Assembly: GCA_044349305.1 (NCBI GenBank)
Contig: JBIKRF010000021.1
Span: 1-29,337, forward strand
Reading direction: 5' to 3'
DNA length: 29,337 nt
Source of the DNA: CAIZGX01 sp044349305
GTDB taxonomy: Bacteria; Bacteroidota; Bacteroidia; Flavobacteriales_D; Sanyastnellaceae
Under the pieces are notes generated by a model, which did no database searches, was not told the origin of the DNA, and saw nothing but the letters and a program-made list of their open reading frames with translations. Both the position numbers and the translations under genes were made by a program. Shown here piece after piece: positions 1-7,083 of this stretch (the first letter of the stretch is position 1; each line of letters opens with the position of its first letter).

Positions 1-2670
1 CAACGCCAAGTTGTTGTAACCCGTCATGGCCGACTGCTGATTCTGCGTAATACGCGGCATGTTTCCATCTGGAAAATCTTTCATGACGCGATCGAGGTTC
101 GCGTTGATTTCGTTGATCTCGTGATTCACGGTTGAACTAATCTCGGGCACGCGCTTACTCAACGCGAACAAACTGTCTTCGATCATGCGCGAATCGTCTT
201 TCAACTTACGCTGACGTTGCGCTAAGGTCTTCACGCGCGGATCGTTTGAAAGAGTCTTTTTCGTCTCTTCCATCAGGGCTTCTTGATCGAAGCTCACCGA
301 AAGAATATTCTCTAACAAGGCGCGCATGGCAGCCATGTCTTCTTCGTGTTGCTCTTGCTCTGCGGCTTCCATGCCGTCTTGCATTTCTTGAGCCATCTGC
401 TTCATCTTTTCCGCTGCCTTCTTCTGAGCCTTCGAAGCGTTGGCTTTCTTGTTTTGTTTCAATTCGGAAGAAGACTTCTCTTGCTCGTCGTCGATCTCTT
501 TTTTCAATCCGTCTGTATCCGGAATCTCTTGCGGAGTTTCCAATTCTTTGTTCAATTCTTCTGCCTCTTTCAACTCCTTCTTCACGTCTTCGAACTCTTT
601 GTTCAGCTGCTCTTGCTCTTTCAGTTTTTCTTCCGCACTCTTCGATTCGTCGTTGGCTAACTTCTCTTGCTTATCGGCCAATTCATTGAGTTTCTCAGCA
701 GCTTCCTTCAACTTTTCTTCAACTTCTAATTCTTTGAATTGCTCCAATGCGCGATCTAATTCCTTCTCTAAATCTTCGGTCGAAAGATTCATCTTTTCTA
801 TTTCTTTTCGAAGCTCGTCCTTGTTCAATTCGTTCATGAGCTTCTGAAGTTCCTGCATCATTTCCTTCATCTCAGGACTGAGCATTTCGTTCATCAGACG
901 TTCTAGCTCTTTTTGCTTTTCAGCCATCTGCTCGTCTTTCTGCTCTTGGTTGCGCTGCTGGTTCTGCTTTTGAATTTCTTGAACCTGCTCTTCCAATTTT
1001 TTCTGACGCTCGATGAGGTCTTCTAATTTTTTCTTGTCTTGCCAATTCAGATTTTGCTTCTCGAGCATTTCGCGTTCAAGTTGCTTCATTTCTTTTTGAA
1101 GTTTTTCTGCTTCACGCAAGCTCGACTCCAATTGGTCTTTGATGCTTTCGCTTTGCTCGTTGCGCATTTCCTTCAGTTCTTCTTCCGTAGGATTCACAAA
1201 TTGTCTTACTTGGGAGCGTGTGCTCTTCGCGCCGTGCACGCCGTCGTTGTCCCACACTTCGAAGAAGTAATTCACTTCGTCGCCGGGCTCTAATGTGAAG
1301 ATTGAGAAATCTACTGCGTGGAAAAACTGATCTCCGGTTGTGCCCACTTCAAACTCAATGGGCAATACGGTTGCGCTTTCTACGGCCTTGCCGTCGCGCA
1401 TGTGAACGGCGGTGAAGGTGAGTTTCGTAAGGCCGTAATCGTCTTGAATACCTCCGGTGAAATAGTGAACGTAACGCGAGGAAGAATCGGTTTCATCTTG
1501 AACGCTTATGCTTGGGTAACCGTCGGCCACTACGTTCACTTGATACGACAGGGCGTTTCCATTTTGCACTTGATCGTTTTGAGGAATAACGCTGTATGCA
1601 AAATTCTGCGAAGCATTTTCGCGGTGCTCGAATCCGTTTGAAGTTTCTTCGAACGGCAATTTACCTGCGGCTGTCTCGAAGAGAACAGCGGAGGTATTTT
1701 CACCGGCGATTTTCCAGATGAGTTGTGTGCCTTCGGGAACCAATAGATCGCCCGTGTTGTTCACCACAGCGTTCTCTTTCTTCAAGTACGAAGGGTAGTT
1801 CACTTCAATCTGAAACTGAGTCAGCTTAGGCATTTGCAGCACATCGAGGTTATATCCTTTGCTGTGAAATTTCCCACCGTAAAACACAATCACGGCGTCT
1901 TCCTTCACATTCGTAAGGGTGTATGAAAAGTCAATGTTGCTCTTCTTCACCATTTGAAATTTCTGTCCGTTTACTTCAATGAAAACCTGCGCTGGAATTT
2001 CCTTTCCCGTTACTTGCATGCGCACTTCGTAGTCTGTGTTTTCAATAGCCGTTAACGTGTCGTTCAGCATTTCCATGGTGAAAGGCGCCTCTTCTTCTAT
2101 AATCTCGTTGTAGCGCAGCAGACGGTCGGTAGGTTTCAGAATGAAGGAAGGCGTGATTAAAAACAACACGCCGAATACGCCCACCAACGGAAGCAAATAG
2201 CGCAAATATTTTTTGTTCTTCTTCACATCAATGGCCGCTGTGAAAGGTACCGGGCGCAACGATTGCATGCGTTGTGCTATGCTCGCTTGAAGAAGGCTGC
2301 TTTCCGCATGTTCGTTCAGTTGTGATTGAAGTTGAAGGGTATTCAGAAGTCGATCGTCTACTTCCGGAAAATGTTGACCAATAATTTTAGCAGCTTGTTC
2401 GTAGGAAATGTGCTTTCCCAACTTCAACATAGAAAAAAATGGCAATGCAATTCTTGAAACGAAGAAGTAAGCAGCTGAGGCTAAAAATCCGAAGAAGAAA
2501 ATGGTTCGAACCGTTGGGCCGAAGTGACCAAAGTATTCGAGTGTAACGAGAATGAGATAGAGTCCTAAGAAAAGTGCGGCTACATATAAAAGCCCTTGAA
2601 CCATGCGGTTCTTGTAGTACTTCCGAATGAAGTCGTCTAAGCGTTGTATGAGTTGTTCGTATGCGTTCAT
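1..2670 (-). CDS. DUF4175 family membrane/coiled-coil protein, 3' end cut by window edge
   Basis: This frame stays open from an ATG at 2670 to base 1, giving 890 codons without a stop, so the C-terminus lies outside the window. I see two hydrophobic segments within about residues 23-70 and a third near 150-172. A beta-rich extracytoplasmic part follows to about residue 500. From about 520 to 820 there is a long, highly charged K/E/Q coiled coil, with many EKLKE, QELQK and KELEE type heptads. This order (N-terminal TM segments, Ig-like middle, long coiled coil) is that of the large Bacteroidota DUF4175 proteins, whose function is not established. It lies 46 bp downstream of the aldehyde dehydrogenase on the same strand and may be cotranscribed with it. 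Long ORFs on the opposite strand here are shadows of the coiled coil. Confidence 0.85.
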   Translation of the reverse strand, partial: MNAYEQLIQRLDDFIRKYYKNRMVQGLLYVAALFLGLYLILVTLEYFGHFGPTVRTIFFFGFLASAAYFFVSRIALPFFSMLKLGKHISYEQAAKIIGQHFPEVDDRLLNTLQLQSQLNEHAESSLLQASIAQRMQSLRPVPFTAAIDVKKNKKYLRYLLPLVGVFGVLFLITPSFILKPTDRLLRYNEIIEEEAPFTMEMLNDTLTAIENTDYEVRMQVTGKEIPAQVFIEVNGQKFQMVKKSNIDFSYTLTNVKEDAVIVFYGGKFHSKGYNLDVLQMPKLTQFQIEVNYPSYLKKENAVVNNTGDLLVPEGTQLIWKIAGENTSAVLFETAAGKLPFEETSNGFEHRENASQNFAYSVIPQNDQVQNGNALSYQVNVVADGYPSISVQDETDSSSRYVHYFTGGIQDDYGLTKLTFTAVHMRDGKAVESATVLPIEFEVGTTGDQFFHAVDFSIFTLEPGDEVNYFFEVWDNDGVHGAKSTRSQVRQFVNPTEEELKEMRNEQSESIKDQLESSLREAEKLQKEMKQLEREMLEKQNLNWQDKKKLEDLIERQKKLEEQVQEIQKQNQQRNQEQKDEQMAEKQKELERLMNEMLSPEMKEMMQELQKLMNELNKDELRKEIEKMNLSTEDLEKELDRALEQFKELEVEEKLKEAAEKLNELADKQEKLANDESKSAEEKLKEQEQLNKEFEDVKKELKEAEELNKELETPQEIPDTDGLKKEIDDEQEKSSSELKQNKKANASKAQKKAAEKMKQMAQEMQDGMEAAEQEQHEEDMAAMRALLENILSVSFDQEALMEETKKTLSNDPRVKTLAQRQRKLKDDSRMIEDSLFALSKRVPEISSTVNHEINEINANLDRVMKDFPDGNMPRITQNQQSAMTGYNNLAL

Positions 2671-2716
2671 GCCACTTTCTTCAGCATTGAAAGATACAAA
2701 CGAATTTGTTTGACAC

Positions 2717-4165
2717 TTATTTTTTCGAAACGGAAATACACACGTTTTGCGCTTCGGTGAAAAAACGTAGCGCTTCCCATCCGCCTTCGCGGCCCACGCC
2801 CGATTGTTTCACTCCGCCGAAAGGCGTGCGCAAGTCTCTTTCCAACCAACAATTCACCCACACAATTCCGGTTTGAAGATTTCCTGCAAGACGGTGTGCC
2901 ACGGTAACGTTTGTGGTCCAGATGCTGGCTGCTAATCCGTATTTCGTGCTATTCGCTAAGGCCTGAACTTCTTCTTCCGTTTCGAAGGGTTGAAGGGTAA
3001 TTACCGGACCGAAAATCTCTTCCTGATTGGTTCTGCAGGAAGCGTTCAACCCCTCGATAATCGTGGGTTGCATGAAGTAACCTCCGGCATTTTCACCTTC
3101 CAATACAACACGTTCACCACCGCAAATAACGGTGCCGCCTTCTTGCTTCGCCAATTCAACAAAGGAAAGCACTTTGTTCAGGTGCGGTTCGCTCACTAAA
3201 GCGCCCATTTTCGTTTTGTCTTCGGAAGGATTTCCTGGTACGATGCGCGAAACTTTTTCAATTAACGCTGCTTTGAATTTTTCGTAGATGCCGCTTTGCA
3301 CGTAGAGGCGTGATCCGCAAAGGCAGATCTGTCCTTGGTTTGCGAACGACGTGCGAACGGTGGTTGAAAGCGCTTCATCGAAATCGCAATCGTTGAAGAT
3401 GATGTTCGCATTTTTTCCACCCAACTCCAACGACATTTTTTTGAACTTCGGTGCCACCACAGAAGCAATGTGCGCGCCTGTTGCGGTGCCGCCTGTAAAC
3501 GAGATGGCTTTAATGCCGTTGTGCTGTACAATGGCCTCTCCGGCTTCCGGACCGTATCCGTGAACAATGTTCAACACACCTGCAGGCATTCCGGCCTCGG
3601 CGCAAAGTTTCGAAAATAAATAAGCGGTGTACGGAGTTATTTCTGAAGGCTTCGCCACCACGCAGTTTCCTGCAGCCAGGGCCGGCGCTATTTTCCAAGT
3701 GAATAAATACAAGGGAAGGTTCCAAGGTGAAATACATCCGACCACGCCAATGGGCTTGCGCAGTGTGTAGTTGATGTATTCGGTATTCGGATGAGCCTCG
3801 CTTGCGAAGTGCAAAATGCCTGTTGCGAAGAAGCGAATGTTGGCTTCAGCGCGAGGAATGTCCACTGCGCGAGAAAGCGAAATAGGCTTCCCATTGTCGA
3901 GGGTTTCGGCTTGGGCAAGTGCCTCGGCGTTGGCTTTTATAAGGTCTGAAAGGCGAATTAGCACCTCTGAGCGCTTTTCCACAGAAAGATTTGACCACGA
4001 AGGGAAGGCCGCTTCAGCGGCCGTAACTGCCATGTCTACATCGGCTTGCTCGCTGCGCGGAATAAGGCTGTAAACCTTGCCAGTAGAAGGATCTACGTTA
4101 TCTATGGTCTGTCCGGAAACAGCAGAAACAAACGTTCCGTTGATGTAGTTCTGAAGTGAAATCAC
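2717..4165 (-). CDS. NAD(P)-dependent aldehyde dehydrogenase, ALDH8-like (candidate 2-aminomuconate semialdehyde dehydrogenase)
   Basis: A full-length ALDH of 482 residues, oxidising an aldehyde to the acid in the cytosol. Visible family marks are PWNLP at 147-151, the general-base glutamate in ELGGK (E247), the nucleophilic cysteine in NQGQICL (C281), and EIFGPV at 383-388. The C-terminal stretch with NCWLERDLRTPFGG resembles ALDH8A1 and bacterial 2-aminomuconate/2-hydroxymuconate semialdehyde dehydrogenases more than generic betaine ALDHs. That would place it in the kynurenine or catechol meta-cleavage routes, but no pathway neighbour is present in the window, so the substrate is inferred. 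The start is GTG at 4163-4165; the protein then begins ISLQNYINGTFV as family members do. DUF4175 follows 46 bp downstream. Confidence 0.9.
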   Translation of the reverse strand: MISLQNYINGTFVSAVSGQTIDNVDPSTGKVYSLIPRSEQADVDMAVTAAEAAFPSWSNLSVEKRSEVLIRLSDLIKANAEALAQAETLDNGKPISLSRAVDIPRAEANIRFFATGILHFASEAHPNTEYINYTLRKPIGVVGCISPWNLPLYLFTWKIAPALAAGNCVVAKPSEITPYTAYLFSKLCAEAGMPAGVLNIVHGYGPEAGEAIVQHNGIKAISFTGGTATGAHIASVVAPKFKKMSLELGGKNANIIFNDCDFDEALSTTVRTSFANQGQICLCGSRLYVQSGIYEKFKAALIEKVSRIVPGNPSEDKTKMGALVSEPHLNKVLSFVELAKQEGGTVICGGERVVLEGENAGGYFMQPTIIEGLNASCRTNQEEIFGPVITLQPFETEEEVQALANSTKYGLAASIWTTNVTVAHRLAGNLQTGIVWVNCWLERDLRTPFGGVKQSGVGREGGWEALRFFTEAQNVCISVSKK

Positions 4166-4206
4166 AGGCTTATTTTTAAAAAACGAAGATAGAAATAGAA
4201 AAATAC

Positions 4207-4237
4207 TTGCTGTTATGAAAAGAAAGTATTTATTTTG
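4207..4237 (+). promoter_or_regulatory. Candidate Bacteroidota-type promoter for tRNA-Gln
   Basis: A TTG at 4207-4209 is followed, after 20 bp, by TTATTTTG at 4230-4237. That is one mismatch from the TAnnTTTG -7 consensus of Bacteroidota, with the right spacing to the -33 element. Transcription would begin near 4244, about 20 nt before the tRNA. Confidence 0.4.
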
Positions 4238-4265
4238 CAGTCGCTTTTCGAAGGAGAAGTGAGAT

Positions 4266-4336
4266 TGCCCGATCGTCTAATGGCAGGACAACTGTTTTTG
4301 GTGCAGTTTATATAGGTTCGAATCCTGTTCGGGCAA
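4266..4336 (+). tRNA. tRNA-Gln (anticodon TTG)
   Basis: A 7-bp acceptor stem (TGCCCGA with TCGGGCA) closes perfectly. The D arm is normal, the anticodon stem is ACTGT/GCAGT, and the 7-nt loop TTTTGGT places TTG at the anticodon. The T arm has loop TTCGAAT. Discriminator base is A at 4336 and CCA is not encoded. A strong intrinsic terminator follows 10 nt later. Confidence 0.95.
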
Positions 4337-4346
4337 CGATCAAAAA

Positions 4347-4372
4347 GCCGCTTCAATGAAGCGGCTTTTTTT
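4347..4372 (+). terminator. Intrinsic terminator after tRNA-Gln
   Basis: A perfect 8-bp stem (GCCGCTTC with GAAGCGGC) with loop AAT is followed by seven T and preceded by five A, so it could be bidirectional. The dxr reading frame starts only 10-28 nt beyond the T tract. Confidence 0.9.
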
Positions 4373-4399
4373 ATTCTTAATTTGCAAAAAATATTCGCA

Positions 4400-5551
4400 T
4401 TGAAAAACATTGCTATTCTCGGTTCAACCGGCTCTATAGGAACACAAGCACTTGAAGTTATTCAAGAACATCCAGATCAGTTTTGTGTGGAAGTATTAAC
4501 GGCGCACAGCAACAGCCAGTTATTGATTGCACAGTCGTTGAAATTCAATCCGAATGCCGTTGTCATTACCGACGAATCGAAATACGCTGAAGTGAAGGAA
4601 GGTCTCGCTTCCACAGACATTAAGGTGTATGCGGGAAAGCAAGCGTTGGAGCAGATTGTAGAGATGGATAGCATAGACATTGTGCTTACTGCATTGGTAG
4701 GCGCAGCAGGACTTCCGCCAACGGTACGCGCTATTCTTGCGAAGAAAAACATTGCGCTCGCGAACAAAGAAACCTTGGTAGTTGCGGGAGAAATTATCAC
4801 GCAATTGGCGAAAGAAAACGGGGTGAATATTTATCCGGTCGACAGCGAGCACAGCGCTATTTTCCAATGCCTTGCCGGCGAGTGGCACAACCCGATTGAG
4901 AAGATTGTTCTTACGGCGAGTGGTGGTCCGTTTAGACAAAAGCCTGCTGAAGAGTTGGCAGAGGTGACGAAGGCGCAAGCCTTGAAGCATCCGAATTGGA
5001 CCATGGGCGCGAAGATTACCATTGACTCTGCAACCCTTATGAACAAGGGGTTAGAAGTTATTGAAGCGAAGTGGTTATTCAATTTGAAGCCTTCGCAAAT
5101 AGACGTGGTTGTTCATCCGCAAAGTATTATTCACAGTTTGGTTCAGTTCGAAGACGGCAGCATGAAAGCGCAGTTGGGATTACCCGATATGAAGTTACCG
5201 ATCTTGTACGCCATGGCTTATCCGCAACGCGTAAAGACAGACTGGCCACGTTTCAACTTCATGGATTATCCGCAGTTCACGTTTGAGAAACCCCGTATTG
5301 AAGTGTTCCGTTGTTTGGGTCTTGCCTTTGAAGCCTTGGAACAAGGCGGAAACGCTCCGTGTATCTTGAACGCTGCAAATGAAATTGCTGTTGCTCGATT
5401 CTTAAACGACGAAATTAAATTCCTTCAAATCGCAGAAACCGTAGAGAAAACCCTTCAAAAAGCAGCCTTCATCGCGAAGCCGTCGTTGGAAGAGTTGATC
5501 GAGAGTGATGCTGAGGCGAGGGGGATTGCGGTAGAAATTTCTTTAGCGTAA
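4400..5551 (+). CDS. dxr: 1-deoxy-D-xylulose-5-phosphate reductoisomerase
   Basis: DXR converts 1-deoxy-D-xylulose 5-phosphate to 2-C-methyl-D-erythritol 4-phosphate with NADPH, the committed step of the MEP isoprenoid pathway. Numbering from the TTG at 4400 (383 aa), I see the nucleotide-binding GSTGSIGTQ at 8-16, ALANKETLV near 119-127, the metal ligands in VDSEHS (D148, E150), SGGPF at 174-178, HPNW with H197, and MNKGLE (N215, K216, E219). All are hallmark residues. The frame also offers a TTG at 4382 (six residues longer), but family members start MKNIAILGSTG, so I prefer 4400. No ATG start is available. Only 27 nt separate the upstream T tract from this start, so the promoter must overlap the terminator or tRNA, or the gene depends on read-through. 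The gene is convergent with the 5579-5908 lipoprotein gene. Confidence 0.93.
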   Translation: MKNIAILGSTGSIGTQALEVIQEHPDQFCVEVLTAHSNSQLLIAQSLKFNPNAVVITDESKYAEVKEGLASTDIKVYAGKQALEQIVEMDSIDIVLTALVGAAGLPPTVRAILAKKNIALANKETLVVAGEIITQLAKENGVNIYPVDSEHSAIFQCLAGEWHNPIEKIVLTASGGPFRQKPAEELAEVTKAQALKHPNWTMGAKITIDSATLMNKGLEVIEAKWLFNLKPSQIDVVVHPQSIIHSLVQFEDGSMKAQLGLPDMKLPILYAMAYPQRVKTDWPRFNFMDYPQFTFEKPRIEVFRCLGLAFEALEQGGNAPCILNAANEIAVARFLNDEIKFLQIAETVEKTLQKAAFIAKPSLEELIESDAEARGIAVEISLA

Positions 5552-5578
5552 CTCCGCAGAACAAACGGCTTGCATGCG
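5543..5578 (-). pseudogene. Diverged remnant of a pheT 3' end
   Basis: Read on the minus strand, the twelve codons here give RMQAVCSAELR and a stop. The pheT gene 3 kb away ends GLQTECSAELR and a stop. The CSAELR-stop part is identical in protein but differs at synonymous positions (Ser TCT versus TCG, Leu TTA versus TTG, Arg CGC versus AGG, stop TAA versus TAG), which suggests descent from a coding pheT allele. It overlaps the last codons of dxr and directly follows the stop of the 5579-5908 gene. Twelve codons is short, so chance cannot be fully excluded, but the second and closer remnant at 6934-6970 supports it. Confidence 0.5.
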
Positions 5579-5908
5579 CTAAGGCAAAACTTCTGAAATT
5601 TCAATCAGACCTCCAGGAATTTGCGTTGTTTCGGTGTAGAGCAATTCCTTGTTTACATAAACAGAGATGCTTGTTGTGCCAATTCCTGTGTTGATAGCAG
5701 AAAGAAATACATTGCCGCCTTTGGAATGTCTAAAAGAAACGTCCCAGCTACCTGAAACAGTTTCTTGTCGCACCGATGGTGTAACCATTGTATATGCAAT
5801 TAATGCGGATCCACTAGAACTCACTTTGTATTCAACTCTTGGATGTTCCTCCTTGGAACAAGAAAGGAGCGTCAAAGACGCAAAAAGTATAGTTAGGATT
5901 GTCTTCAT
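5579..5908 (-). CDS. Small putative surface lipoprotein, unknown function
   Basis: A 109-residue protein with an N-terminal hydrophobic stretch and the lipobox LLSC, giving a lipidated Cys17 after signal peptidase II cleavage. The next residues are SKEE; an acidic/lysine tract at this position acts as a lipoprotein export signal in several Bacteroidota, so display at the cell surface is plausible (inference). The mature part is about 90 residues with beta-strand-like alternation and no domain I recognise. It is monocistronic on the minus strand, convergent with dxr, and bordered on its 3' side by a pheT-like remnant, so it may be a relatively recent arrival. The frame and lipobox make it a credible gene. 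Confidence 0.7.
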   Translation of the reverse strand: MKTILTILFASLTLLSCSKEEHPRVEYKVSSSGSALIAYTMVTPSVRQETVSGSWDVSFRHSKGGNVFLSAINTGIGTTSISVYVNKELLYTETTQIPGGLIEISEVLP

Positions 5909-6010
5909 AAATTTTATTCGAAAAATGCTAGTCTACAAACAGGCCAACCTAATTGTATATTTCATTAAATGTAGTTTTTAATGCCAGCATTCTTTCAGAT
6001 TAATGCAAGC

Positions 6011-6045
6011 TGACTCGCAAAACACCTGCGGAAATTTTACACTCA
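6011..6045 (+). repeat. Left copy of a diverged direct repeat bracketing the 6185-6715 gene
   Basis: The 35-nt stretch shares the blocks TGACT, CAAAACACCT, AAATTTTAC and CTCA with 6782-6815, about 29 of 35 positions. The two copies lie 771 bp apart and enclose the small secreted-protein gene. The rest of the 5909-6184 spacer holds only a weak inverted pair, GGGCAA and TTGCCC, near 6130-6153. Confidence 0.5.
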
Positions 6046-6184
6046 ATTGTGTGTACAGGATAGTTATCTTCGGGTGTATGCAACTAAATCAATCATAAGA
6101 AGGTCTAAAGACTGAGCAGATAAAAATAAGGGCAAGCTCTCAATCCAATTGCCCAATCGTTAAACAATTAAAAACCAACAAAAC

Positions 6185-6715
6185 ATGAAAAGATTACTAC
6201 TAGGAGCTATACTACTATTGAGCACAACCAACGCATTCTCACAAAACAACACAATTGAAGGCAAATGGAAAATGCAAAACTTCGACAATACGCTGTATAT
6301 TTTTGAAAATGGTGAACGGTTCACCTATTATTGTACCGCAGGAAATTGCGATTCCTTATACAACACCTTTGAGGCTGGAGATGGAAATCATATTCCTGGA
6401 ACAGAAGATTATACCGTGTCTACCGATACAATTACTATGGATTACCATTTTGGAAATATCTTAGTTACTAGTATGGTATTTAGTTGTGAAGGAAACATCG
6501 TCACATTCGTCGACCAAAGTAATTTGAATTACATTCGTTTAGGAACAAATATTAACGACTGTAATTCGGTGTCAATTACTGAAGAAACTCAAAATCCGTC
6601 ATTAACGAATGGTAAATACTACGATTTATTGGGTAGAGAAATTAAGGACATAACAACATACCCAATACATTCTCTCTACATCAAGAACGGTAGGAAATAT
6701 ATGAAAGCTCAATAA
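6185..6715 (+). CDS. Small secreted protein with short T9SS-like C-terminus, unknown function
   Basis: A 176-residue protein with a clear signal peptide (MKRLLLGAILLL, cleavage near residue 19, FSQ|N). The body begins NTIEGKWKM and continues with alternating strands and tyrosine/threonine-rich segments, which recalls small lipocalin-like or DUF-type beta barrels, but I cannot name a family. Residues 145-174 (YYDLLGREI, then YIKNGRKYMK) look like the shortened T9SS type A sorting tail, lacking the usual long upstream strands. Secretion to the cell surface or medium is therefore likely but inferred. A strong terminator sits 92 nt downstream. Diverged direct repeats bracket the gene at 6011-6045 and 6782-6815. 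Confidence 0.8.
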   Translation: MKRLLLGAILLLSTTNAFSQNNTIEGKWKMQNFDNTLYIFENGERFTYYCTAGNCDSLYNTFEAGDGNHIPGTEDYTVSTDTITMDYHFGNILVTSMVFSCEGNIVTFVDQSNLNYIRLGTNINDCNSVSITEETQNPSLTNGKYYDLLGREIKDITTYPIHSLYIKNGRKYMKAQ

Positions 6716-6781
6716 CAAACTGTGCAAAATTTACTAATGACAGCTGCAAACAGTTATCATAACAAATGGTTTAAGGCGCGG

Positions 6782-6815
6782 TGACTTCAAAACACCTCAG
6801 TAAATTTTACCCTCA
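6782..6815 (+). repeat. Right copy of the diverged direct repeat bracketing the 6185-6715 gene
   Basis: It pairs with 6011-6045. The last eight bases overlap the ascending arm of the terminator at 6808-6840, so the repeat may be an old terminator or flank segment that was duplicated when the gene arrived. Confidence 0.5.
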
Positions 6816-6840
6816 TTTCACAAATGAGGGTATTTTTTTT
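6808..6840 (+). terminator. Intrinsic terminator downstream of the 6185-6715 gene
   Basis: A perfect 11-bp stem (TACCCTCATTT with AAATGAGGGTA) with loop CAC, then eight T. It is one of the strongest terminators in the window. The 6841-7083 remainder of this gap holds only the pheT remnant, an ATTCGCCGCA/TGCGGTGAAT hairpin just left of it, and the upstream region of the 7084 gene. Confidence 0.9.
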
Positions 6841-6933
6841 GGTTTTTCACTCCCGTTTCATTTCGAATTAAGAAGCAGCCCGCGGTGAAAAACCGTTCTA
6901 TTCGCCGCAAATATGCGGTGAATAAATCCCTAC

Positions 6934-6970
6934 CTACCTCAACTCCGCCGAACACTCGGTCTGCAAGCCT
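6934..6970 (-). pseudogene. Remnant copy of the pheT 3' end (direct repeat with 8579-8615)
   Basis: Bases 6933-6970 match 8578-8615 at 37 of 38 positions in the same orientation. Read on the minus strand both encode LQTECSAELR and a TAG stop. The single difference (CAG versus CAA for Gln) is synonymous. The similarity stops within a few bases on both sides. The two copies bracket the 7084-8568 gene, so this is best explained as a duplicated target or attachment segment left by its insertion. Confidence 0.85.
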
Positions 6971-7083
6971 TTGAAATGATATAAATAAATAATGTTTCCA
7001 ATCTTCATTACTAAATAACTCCACTTGACGCCGCATAGCATCTATATTTAAACAGATATTAGAAAGAGAGCCAATATTAAAAA

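Noticed and set aside
246..847. Overlapping plus-strand frames of 104-147 codons
   Set aside because: They lie opposite the K/E/Q-rich coiled coil of the DUF4175 gene. Such biased codons leave the reverse frames open; the peptides are Ser/Phe/Leu-rich and have no family features.
5552..6184. Riboswitch or small RNA upstream of the 6185 gene
   Set aside because: Only a 6-bp GGGCAA/TTGCCC pair with a 13-nt loop is visible. I recognise no known riboswitch core.
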